A DNA stretch of 64,000 nucleotides from Marinilongibacter aquaticus (GTDB lineage Bacteria > Bacteroidota > Bacteroidia > Cytophagales > Spirosomataceae). Positions 55,301-60,398 of the stretch are shown one piece after another. Location of the stretch: NCBI RefSeq assembly GCF_020149935.1, contig NZ_CP083757.1, positions 620,001 to 684,000 on the forward strand, given 5' to 3'. Numbering within the stretch: the first letter of the stretch is position 1; every line of letters starts with the position of its first letter. Under the pieces are notes generated by a model that saw only the letters and a program-made list of their open reading frames with translations, was not told where the DNA came from and made no database searches. The translations under genes and the position numbers were made by a program.

Positions 55301-55749
55301 TCCACATCTATTCCCACATTGCCCAAACTGCTGTAGGTATCGGCCACAGCTATGGGCGTGGCTTTTACAGAACCGGCCACTAAGCTCAAATTCGTGTTCA
55401 ATTCGTCGGTCAATACAACCGAAGTGGCGTCTTCACCTCCGGTGTTCGACAACACGATAGTGTAATTCAACTGGGCACCGGGCACCACGTTTCCACCACC
55501 CTCTACCGTAAACGACTTCACGGCCGTGACATTTACACCCAATGGCGGACGCCAGTTTTCATCGACTTCCTGAAATGCGGGAACAAGCCCTAAAGCGTGC
55601 TGCAAGTCATTGGCATTCTGTCCGAGCCTTAGGCTTTTTGCATACACCACCGCTTTTTTTTCGACGGCACTTTCCGGTAAGGCCTGCCGATTGAGCCACC
55701 AAAAAAACGGAAAAAGCATGCTGGCCAGAAACAGATAGAAGTTTTTCAT
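49315..55749 (-). CDS. Giant surface protein: DUF11, Ig-like, beta-helix, SprB repeats, 3-coathanger C-terminus
   Basis: A 2144-residue exported protein. Order of parts: signal/anchor segment (1-25); a DUF11-type domain (about 75-135); a cadherin/VCBS-like domain with NGLLLNDISPD (about 140-225); a long right-handed beta-helix region rich in N, G, T and S (about 230-1080); a second DUF11-like domain; four Ig-like repeats of about 85 residues, each with a TPTVTG...GGTF...GEIDLS pattern (about 1200-1520); three SprB repeats with VSCNGG...GGTGEYTYQWSP (about 1525-1770); and a C-terminal 3-coathanger stack domain with IQLNPGFSVSPGA. It is probably exported and surface-exposed as an adhesin or S-layer-like protein. 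It ends the seven-gene tail-collar operon. Confidence 0.85.
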   Translation of the reverse strand: MKNFYLFLASMLFPFFWWLNRQALPESAVEKKAVVYAKSLRLGQNANDLQHALGLVPAFQEVDENWRPPLGVNVTAVKSFTVEGGGNVVPGAQLNYTIVLSNTGGEDATSVVLTDELNTNLSLVAGSVKATPIAVADTYSSLGNVGIDVDAANGLLLNDISPDNTAMTATAVVDAATTDGGKITIDMDGSFTYTPKTGTAANTDSYTYTLNTSSGTSMGTVTFDIGISLWFVNSAAGSNGDGSLTSPFKDWSNFGVANTGTAGKPAQNQVIFVYSGTYSGGASLLDGQQIIGAGATQGLATILGISLPTYSLALPSTGQTAPNLTNATGTTITLAKNNRLRGFDMGNALGDISGNDFGTCTTSEMTLNGTGAALDLTNGTAALVFKQIVSENAPGNAVSLNGVGGTLSASNGTTITNSTGKGIAISGTSTVVADFGATNITGSGASGLEIIGGTSNTAQVGFGDLDIQADNGQKGIDAQFSGKLSNTSGTISSTSAEALNLIGDAGAKLNLNMVLDDVSVTGNSAITNGVQIVNTQGSFQIRGAGSTSGSGGVFTNITQRAIRIENATNITLQNINFTNASSTDGTFGVSAVDVENCNAGIFFKSVDNAWLQNVRMNEITGQNAQFGLILLDVHDFTLKNSIINNCGTSDSREAALISQNGSGRHEILNATLTYASRLVRYYNNANTLELLVDASTFKGTRTLSDASTLNANGQSGILIEGYQNANLSVDIGNSCQFLQCATQGVDAYANDNSTVKIDIQDSNFDSRNGNLAAGEDVGTGVDLASTANGVVQFNVIHNTVTGRGAALINVYTADAGKAEGKIDNNTIAYHSAAVLNNSGDGIRVNHTSSNRESKVQVSNNDISGIKDMGSFAVEALANGTPTSGGLLSFICSDNTLSVNANPTYNIRIVAADGLQEVCSNVSDNAIKVGGGGLNGYAQFRASSSGNVQNIEGSGDISSPHLSIWNNNGNTPSISSNTMPTFISVGGSGTNNLVAANTCEGPSNSLLNFSPNASSARMAALHPLDMHENSGSKVTPVESELAVKKAKAESVSQNSGMLAESKEMKVVGTETVTVNGSGSGFTLPAGKSTTVTFSATISNSPTVCDIPNTATINGGNFTEFNSNTTTSTISVPQATDVTPAVATAVCDGQSISMSAVCASGKVNWYAKGSSDLLGTVDSGEIFSQTPSSTVTYQAACALAGCESPKVNTAEITVNPLGDASFTYSGSPFCKSESNPKPTVTGDAGGVFSVESANLRISPSTGEIDLSGSESGTYDVKYTVTDPSTGCSTFTTQSITIVPFDEFTFSYGAATYCQNGDVDPTPSLTGSTGGTFTVSPIGLSIDPNSGKIDLSESTADTYFVKYTSAGACPFAKEVKVIIEAPDDASFAYSASAYCKTDLDPTPTVTGLSGGTFSSTPGLSINASTGQIDISASTGGTYTVRYTTQGTCPAYEEVSVSISNLAVSVTGQSNVSCNGGSDGSITVNASGGVGLYTYEWSPSGGNDATADNLSAGQYTVKVTDESGCYVEKEVTVTEPLLLTASASVLQNVSCNGGNDGKATVLASGGTGEYTYQWSPEGGTAATAENLSAGNYSVRVTDENGCFLDKLVQITEPLALSANAIVTKELSCFGGNDATAKVTVSGGTQPYSYSWSVAGQTLATIEGLTAGNYSVTVTDDKGCTKNTSVTVNEFAEQSFSFSDKIDPTFCEGENGQLEFATQNIADGTYNLKFVKNNQALSRMVNVSSGQFVLESLSKGEYKSFSLDVSVCTFTLGDVRVLSDPVFETSASNTGPYEVGETIQLMADSGNEFIWTGPNGFYSTLQAPSIPSAKTVNAGEYRVIVTAANACMDTAYTTVSVACLPLAMDYYLAYGGEVPEIITPLRERLTVQKNEERPMTILAVPNCEENDVESVRLQLSGTSNSQDRTDNVPLYALHETAGVVSGDYLEVNYYTFIANAYAQDNAQGSLLLGPDLIHFFIVDGERSISSPVASKWQFCNGGLFTVSADSSGKFINGNLFNVYLSDANGGFTNRRLVGFGKDPQNIACQIPNDLPSGDDYKLMVVSTAPVVSSAVSVSNLSIIGNDLVLVSPDDDLNGQMTSRRAVSTVKASNAIEGNAQIEYGAGKHIQLNPGFSVSPGAVFTTELKNQCPE

Positions 55750-55772
55750 GTCAATAGGTTTAAATCCATCAT

Positions 55773-56072
55773 TTAGGAGAAAACAGCCTCGTATTGCATG
55801 CCTGTTTCATCGAAACCGATGGGTGATATAAATACGGGCAAATTGCCCAAGCTCGGGTGTTCGATCACAACTGTACCCTGACTGTAATATTGGTCCTTTT
55901 GCAGACTGCGAATCACAAAGGAAAAGGGTTTTCTTTCCAGTGGTGAATAGCCTTTCAGCTCGGTCAGGGAAATGAGTTCGCAAGGCAAAGCCACTTTATC
56001 CGTAAAATGCACCTGCATTGTTTTATGCAGTAATTCACGAAAATCCTCAAATGCCAATTTGTCCAATTCCAT
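55773..56072 (-). CDS. DUF6916-like small protein
   Basis: A 99-residue soluble protein that fits the DUF6916 family in size and in its closing block VFISPIGFDETGMQYEAVF. The family has no known function. The ATG at 56072 is chosen over one ten codons upstream, which would overlap the GNAT gene. It lies 14 bases after the GNAT gene and 23 bases before the giant surface-protein gene, inside the tail-collar operon. Confidence 0.72.
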   Translation of the reverse strand: MELDKLAFEDFRELLHKTMQVHFTDKVALPCELISLTELKGYSPLERKPFSFVIRSLQKDQYYSQGTVVIEHPSLGNLPVFISPIGFDETGMQYEAVFS

Positions 56073-56086
56073 AGGTTTTTCCTGTT

Positions 56087-56587
56087 TTAAGCCGCCCGCC
56101 ATTCCAAAAGGTGATATACGCCGTTGGTTTCGCTCACTTTCCTAAAGCCCAATCTTTTGTATAAATTCATTGCTGGATTGAAGCTCTCGACATGAATACT
56201 GACAGGCCTGTGCAAGGTTTTTCCTTTCGCTTTTATGTCTTCCAATATGCGGGTGCCGATTCCCTGTGCACGCCATTTCGGTAAAAGAGCGATATCGATG
56301 ATACGGATTTCCTTTCCTTTAAAATTTGTATCGATATACAATCGCCCGATGTCTTCTTTCTTGTAGCGGATCATGTAAAAACCCGCCCCATTGTAATTCT
56401 GCTGATAGTATGTGTGCTGATAACTGAATTGCTGCATCAAAAAAGCCGTTTTCTGACTCTGAGTCCAATCGGTCAAACGCTGCATTTCAGCCTCTCGGGT
56501 GCTGCTGTATATTTCGCAGAGTTTGGGTAAATCCTCCTCTCCGATTCCCCTTAACACAATTTCTTTATGGCTCAGATTCAATGGCAT
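56087..56587 (-). CDS. GNAT-family N-acetyltransferase
   Basis: A 166-residue acetyltransferase. The acetyl-CoA site is seen as IIDIALLPKWRAQGIGTRIL, with the pyrophosphate-binding QGIGT (about 118-122), followed by the NLYKRLGFRKV block near the end. The target, a small molecule or a protein amine, is unknown. The ATG at 56587 is chosen over one 15 codons upstream, which lies in the preceding gene. It lies 10 bases after the third-expressed tail-collar gene, so it is co-transcribed with it; modification of an operon partner is a reasonable idea. Confidence 0.85.
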   Translation of the reverse strand: MPLNLSHKEIVLRGIGEEDLPKLCEIYSSTREAEMQRLTDWTQSQKTAFLMQQFSYQHTYYQQNYNGAGFYMIRYKKEDIGRLYIDTNFKGKEIRIIDIALLPKWRAQGIGTRILEDIKAKGKTLHRPVSIHVESFNPAMNLYKRLGFRKVSETNGVYHLLEWRAA

Positions 56588-56597
56588 GATGCGGTCT

Positions 56598-57113
56598 TTA
56601 ACTTCGTGATGGAAAAAGCCCTTGCAAGGCAATGATAAAGTTCAGGGTCAGATAGGGCATCATGTTGTTGTGAGCTTGGCCGCCACCCGAACTTTCGAGC
56701 ATAGCCGGTGCCATGTTGACATTCGGCGTAGCATTGGCATAAATTCCTGCCGAAGCCGTAGACAAGCTTTTGTTCTCTGCTTGGCTCGACTCGGCCACTT
56801 CGTTCGTCGCCCTCAACTGATGATTATGATTCGGCATTTGGGCTTCGGAAAGGTCCACAGTTTCCAATCCCCCCTTTTGGCCCAATAGCCGGGCAGTAAG
56901 GCCAGGGCCGCGGCCGGGGTGCATGGGACTACGCCCTTGCAAATTCGGCAATGCGGTGGTCGATCTCCCATCTCCACCATACGTAGTACCAATTAAAGAA
57001 AACAGTGCGGTATTCTGCGAAACGGGCAAAAGCTGTCCCTCGCAAAAAGCCCAGCTTCTTGGAGCAAAATTGCCTGCAAAAATTCGAATTTCGGCTATAA
57101 ATGGTTCTGACAT
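56598..57113 (-). CDS. Phage tail-collar-domain protein, copy 3
   Basis: A 171-residue protein with the Tail Collar domain (PF07484 type), starting MSEPFIAEIRIFAGNFAPR and holding WAFCEGQLL, GTTYGGDGRSTTALPNLQGR and a C-terminal ALQGLFPSR. Stand-alone proteins of this shape are labelled tail fibre or microcystin-dependent protein (MdpB). The frame could extend to 57371, but residues before the MSEPF start are read from an intergenic stretch. It is the third of three tandem paralogues in order of transcription. Confidence 0.88.
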   Translation of the reverse strand: MSEPFIAEIRIFAGNFAPRSWAFCEGQLLPVSQNTALFSLIGTTYGGDGRSTTALPNLQGRSPMHPGRGPGLTARLLGQKGGLETVDLSEAQMPNHNHQLRATNEVAESSQAENKSLSTASAGIYANATPNVNMAPAMLESSGGGQAHNNMMPYLTLNFIIALQGLFPSRS

Positions 57114-57138
57114 ATCTGTATCTTGATTTAAATGTGGG

Positions 57139-57657
57139 TCAACCCCTGGAGGGGTAAATCCCAAAAAGGGCCACGATAAAATTAATGCACAAAAAGGGCT
57201 GCAAATTTGTATGCGATTGGCTCCCGCCCACCGAATCAATCGCATCCGTACGCATATTCTGGTTTGGCGGATCGGCAAAGTAAAGAGACACTTGGCTCGA
57301 TGTGGCCAAAACCGCACTCTCCGGAGAAGCCGTATTGGCCAAGGCTTTCGAGGCTTTTGTTTTATGACCATGCGAGGGCATTTGGTTGGTCGTCAAGGTC
57401 ACTTTCTCCACTCCGCCTTTACTGCCCAAATTTCGGCTGCTCAAACCCGGACCGTGCCCCGCATGAATGGGCACCCTTCCACGCATATCTGGCAAACCAA
57501 AAGTGGTACGGCCATCCCCACCATAAATGGTACCGAAAAGACTAAAAAGAGCATCATTCTGACTCACCGCAAGCAATTGTCCATCGCAAAAAGCCCAGGA
57601 TCTTGGAGCAAAATTGCCTGCAAACATTCTTATTTCACCCACGTAAGGCTCCGACAT
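57139..57657 (-). CDS. Phage tail-collar-domain protein, copy 2
   Basis: A 172-residue paralogue with the same framework: MSEPYVGEIRMFAGNFAPR, WAFCDGQLL, GTIYGGDGRTTFGLPDMRGR, PIHAGHGPGL and the ending IVALFGIYPSRG. The central and C-terminal parts (TSSQVSLYFADPPN) differ most from the other copies, which suggests that the three have specialised or form a mixed complex. It lies 25 and 27 bases from its neighbours. Confidence 0.88.
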   Translation of the reverse strand: MSEPYVGEIRMFAGNFAPRSWAFCDGQLLAVSQNDALFSLFGTIYGGDGRTTFGLPDMRGRVPIHAGHGPGLSSRNLGSKGGVEKVTLTTNQMPSHGHKTKASKALANTASPESAVLATSSQVSLYFADPPNQNMRTDAIDSVGGSQSHTNLQPFLCINFIVALFGIYPSRG

Positions 57658-57684
57658 AATCGAAATGTTTTGTTTCTATTTTTA

Positions 57685-58200
57685 TTAATTCCTCGAAGGA
57701 AAAAGCCCTTGTAGGGCAATACAAAAGTTCACGGCCAAATAGGGCTGCATGTTGTCATGGGCTTGGCTACCACCCATATTCACCAATGTCCCCGCACTCA
57801 AGTCCGCCAAAGATTCCAAAGTATCGTTGTAAATGTTAGCTGGAGTCGATACAGAAAGCACATTGTTTGTTGCCGTCGGTACATTCGAGGCCACAGAGCC
57901 CGTGGCATAAGCCTTCACCTCATGTGTATGTTCGGGCATCTCGGCCACAGTCAAAGTGTGCGTTTCTTCTCCGCTTTTTTGTCCAAGATTGTGCCCCGCC
58001 CCTGCATGAATGGGTGTGCGACCACGTAAATCGGGTAAGGCAAAGGAAGTTCTCCCGTCGCCACCGTAAGTCGTACCCAATAAAGAATACAAGGATTGAT
58101 TTTGATTGATGGGCAAAATCTGACCATCGCACAGCGTCCAACCATTTGGAGCAAAATTGAAACCCACCATGCGTATTTCGGCTAAAAACGGTTCAGACAT
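57685..58200 (-). CDS. Phage tail-collar-domain protein, copy 1
   Basis: A 171-residue paralogue with MSEPFLAEIRMVGFNFAPN, WTLCDGQIL, GTTYGGDGRTSFALPDLRGR and the ending ALQGLFPSRN. It is the most divergent at the N-terminus and lacks the Arg-Leu-Leu-Gly segment of copy 3. All copies lack a signal peptide. It is the first tail-collar gene in order of transcription and follows the twin-arginine gene by 41 bases. Confidence 0.88.
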   Translation of the reverse strand: MSEPFLAEIRMVGFNFAPNGWTLCDGQILPINQNQSLYSLLGTTYGGDGRTSFALPDLRGRTPIHAGAGHNLGQKSGEETHTLTVAEMPEHTHEVKAYATGSVASNVPTATNNVLSVSTPANIYNDTLESLADLSAGTLVNMGGSQAHDNMQPYLAVNFCIALQGLFPSRN

Positions 58201-58241
58201 AATTGTTTTGTTTACTCAAAAAATCAAATACAAAATTTAGG

Positions 58242-58754
58242 CTACAGCACGCGAAATTGGCCCGGTACCGTAGCCCGATCCAAAAAGCGGATTATTTCCA
58301 ACACTTGTTCAATGTTGCAGTCTTCCGATAAATTCGATTGGTGCATTTCGGTGCTTTCGAAAAGGTAAGCTTGATTTTTGCTCTCTTCGACCAAAACCAC
58401 CAATTGTCCATTTTGCTTGAAATGCTCGACCCAACCCAATTCTTCCGTTTTCTGCAATACGTTTTTACGCAGAAACAGCGTTTTTTTCGCGTTTTGGCCC
58501 GCCACGGCTGAAAGGCCGAAAGATTCTGCACCCTCACCCATATACAGGATGTCGCCCTGCTTGCCAAAAGCAAAAGCAGCCTGCTGCTGCAATTTCATCC
58601 ACAAACTGTCCTTTTGAGTTTTGGGGAAAGTGGTCCATGTCAGTCGTTTGGTATTGGCCCACAAGGTTTGTGGAGCCGAGACGACAAGACCCGCAATAAA
58701 AAAGCTCTTTTGAATAAATCGACGACGCGATTTCTCCTCATTTGTTGATTTCAT
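58242..58754 (-). CDS. Twin-arginine-signal protein of unknown function
   Basis: A 170-residue protein that starts the tail-collar operon. The N-terminus has SRRRFIQKSFF and a hydrophobic stretch with an ANT cleavage region (about 10-35), a twin-arginine export signal, so it should fold before export. The mature part is a small alpha/beta domain with LWMKLQQQAAFAFGKQG and a closing ATVPGQFRV. I recognise no family. Being the first gene of a run that includes three tail-collar proteins and a giant surface protein, it may be an exported partner of them. Confidence 0.72.
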   Translation of the reverse strand: MKSTNEEKSRRRFIQKSFFIAGLVVSAPQTLWANTKRLTWTTFPKTQKDSLWMKLQQQAAFAFGKQGDILYMGEGAESFGLSAVAGQNAKKTLFLRKNVLQKTEELGWVEHFKQNGQLVVLVEESKNQAYLFESTEMHQSNLSEDCNIEQVLEIIRFLDRATVPGQFRVL

Positions 58755-59082
58755 GGCTGTGCTGTGGTTCGATTTCCCTGAAAAAAGCCCGACGCGGCCT
58801 TCTGACCAAGGAAAAGCATAGAATCAAAGATATGAAATACATTCGTAGAGTTCAACTCGAGCATGGAAAATTCACAATACGCAAGCCCATAGACTGATGA
58901 TCCAAGCCAAATAAAGAGCTATTTACCAGCAGGAGGTAATGGCCGTTTTGAGGGGCGTTTTCTCTGTATTGAATTCATTAAGTGACACTTATCCACAAAT
59001 TTGAGACTTATCTACAAATAGGGCGGATTATCCTGAAAACTGGGCCGGATAGCTTAATTTTGTGAACTAAGGCACATTTGAA
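58755..59082. other. 328-base intergenic region with DnaA-box-like direct repeat
   Basis: No gene is seen. It should carry the promoter of the minus-strand tail-collar operon. TTATCCACA (58989-58997) is an exact DnaA-box match and TTATCTACA (59008-59016) differs by one base; both lie in a longer direct repeat, ACTTATCyACAAAT, 19 bases apart. No AT-rich unwinding element or dnaA gene is near, so these may be a regulatory repeat rather than an origin. Confidence 0.45.
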
Positions 59083-59471
59083 ATGAAAGATTCCCCCCCA
59101 CACTTTATCACTACTGCTCTGTTGAGAGTATGTTCAATATAATAAACTCCAAAAGCTTGTGGTTGTCGAACAGTATTCACATGAACGACAGTCAAGAAAC
59201 TAAATGGGTCGAAGAGTATTTTCCAGTATTGGAACAAATTTTTGACGCGGAAAACAATACAAGTTATTGGTCAGATTTCATAACCAGTTATTGTATACAA
59301 TTGAAGGACTCGTTCATTTTCTGCTTATCACAGAAGCGGGACTTACTAAGCCTTTGGCGAGGGTATGCCGCCGACGCTTCTGGGGTTTGCGTTGCCTTCG
59401 CGGCAGACGCCCTAGGAAACTACCGCCATTTGCCATTACCAAATGAAAACGTAACAGTTTTGCCAGTCTAA
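59083..59471 (+). pseudogene. DUF2971-family remnant with a poly-C frameshift
   Basis: The frame from 59130 encodes the start of a DUF2971 protein (INSKSLWLSN, MNDSQET, SLWRGYAADASGVCVAF). Upstream, the family's usual YHYCSVES segment is encoded just before, but in a frame that joins the ATG at 59083 only if the run of seven C (59093-59099) had eight. The 3' part is also missing: the frame stops after about 125 residues, where the family runs to about 250. The gene is therefore a truncated remnant. DUF2971 proteins occur in defence and toxin contexts. Confidence 0.7.
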
Positions 59472-59547
59472 AGCTATCCATTCCAACAACAGTACAACGA
59501 AAGGAACCGCGATAACCAACACAAAAAATTTCTAATTATCTTTGAAT

Positions 59548-59850
59548 ATGCAGTTGAGCGAAAATAGTTTAGAAGCAATCAAAAGGCTTTGTCAAATTGG
59601 CAAGGTTAAATCCTTGTTCGCATTTGGTTCAGTGACAAGAGAAGACTATACGAATGAGTCTGACATTGATCTAGTGGTAGATTTCGACGAAAATGATCCA
59701 TTGAAATATTCCGAGCTTTATTTCAATCTAAAAGATAAACTCGAAAGTCTATTGCTTAGAAAAATTGATTTGCTCGAAGAAAGGGCAATCAAAAACCCCT
59801 TCTTTAAACAAGAGTTGGAGCAAACTAAAGTCAAGATATATGGACATTAA
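59548..59850 (+). CDS. mntA: MNT-type nucleotidyltransferase antitoxin
   Basis: A 100-residue minimal nucleotidyltransferase. The catalytic motif GS(27-28)...D39-I-D41 follows the GSx10DxD pattern. In HEPN-MNT pairs it modifies the HEPN RNase (by AMP addition at a tyrosine) and so blocks it. The ATG at 59548 is used; a TTG two codons before is less likely. A TATCTTTG -7 element (59537-59544) lies just upstream, so the message may have almost no leader. It overlaps the HEPN gene by 11 bases. Confidence 0.88.
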   Translation: MQLSENSLEAIKRLCQIGKVKSLFAFGSVTREDYTNESDIDLVVDFDENDPLKYSELYFNLKDKLESLLLRKIDLLEERAIKNPFFKQELEQTKVKIYGH

Positions 59851-60175
59851 AATAATGACTTGGTTAACAGACATCGATCAATGCATTGATGAAATAACCG
59901 ACTTCTTGCCTGAAAGAAAAGATTTTTTCGAATACAAAAGTGACTTGAAAACAAAGAAAGCTGTTGAACGCAACATTGAAATAATTGGGGAGGCTGTAAA
60001 ACGTATCTTGAATAAGGACCCTGGTTTTCCAATAAAAAATGCCCGTAGAATTGTGGATACCAGAAATAGAATAATTCATGGCTACGATTCAATATCCGAT
60101 GAAATTATCTGGGGAATCGTGATAAACGAGTTACCCAATTTAAAACTAGAAGTTTCCGAATTGTTAGGCAAATAG
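59840..60175 (+). CDS. hepT: HEPN-domain toxin (HepT/DUF86-like)
   Basis: A 111-residue all-helical HEPN protein. The RNase motif RX4H is intact as R75-NRII-H80, followed by GY with the tyrosine that MntA modifies in characterised pairs. Upstream, the ERNIEIIGEAVKRI segment is typical of the family. It is a toxin that cuts RNA unless held by MntA. The start ATG at 59840 lies inside the end of mntA, so the two are translationally coupled. The pair is followed by a bidirectional terminator. Confidence 0.88.
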   Translation: MDIKIMTWLTDIDQCIDEITDFLPERKDFFEYKSDLKTKKAVERNIEIIGEAVKRILNKDPGFPIKNARRIVDTRNRIIHGYDSISDEIIWGIVINELPNLKLEVSELLGK

Positions 60176-60243
60176 ACAATTGGCTATTTGTTCGGAACCC
60201 GTGCTAATCCTGCCCAAAAACTTAAAACTCTTGCATAAAAAAA

Positions 60244-60269
60244 GAGCCGTCTGATAACAGAAACGGCTC
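60244..60269. terminator. Bidirectional terminator between hepT and tRNA-Ala
   Basis: GAGCCGT (60244-60250) pairs perfectly with ACGGCTC (60263-60269) around a 12-base loop. A T-run follows on the plus strand (ATTTTT) and on the minus strand (TTTTTTT), so it can end hepT and tRNA-Ala. Confidence 0.8.
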
Positions 60270-60275
60270 ATTTTT

Positions 60276-60350
<75 letters not shown>

Positions 60351-60398
60351 GTTTGAATTGGTGTGCAAATATAGCAGAACGTTTTTTAAAAATGCAAA

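Noticed and set aside
57114-57371. Upstream extension of the third tail-collar gene
   Set aside because: It is read from the preceding gene in another frame; all three paralogues begin with MSEP.
49315-58754. A prophage
   Set aside because: Tail-collar proteins are the only phage-like genes. No integrase, terminase, capsid, portal, sheath or lysis gene lies within 10 kb on either side.
58989-59016. Chromosomal replication origin
   Set aside because: Only two DnaA-box-like words, no AT-rich unwinding element, and no dnaA or other origin-linked gene near.
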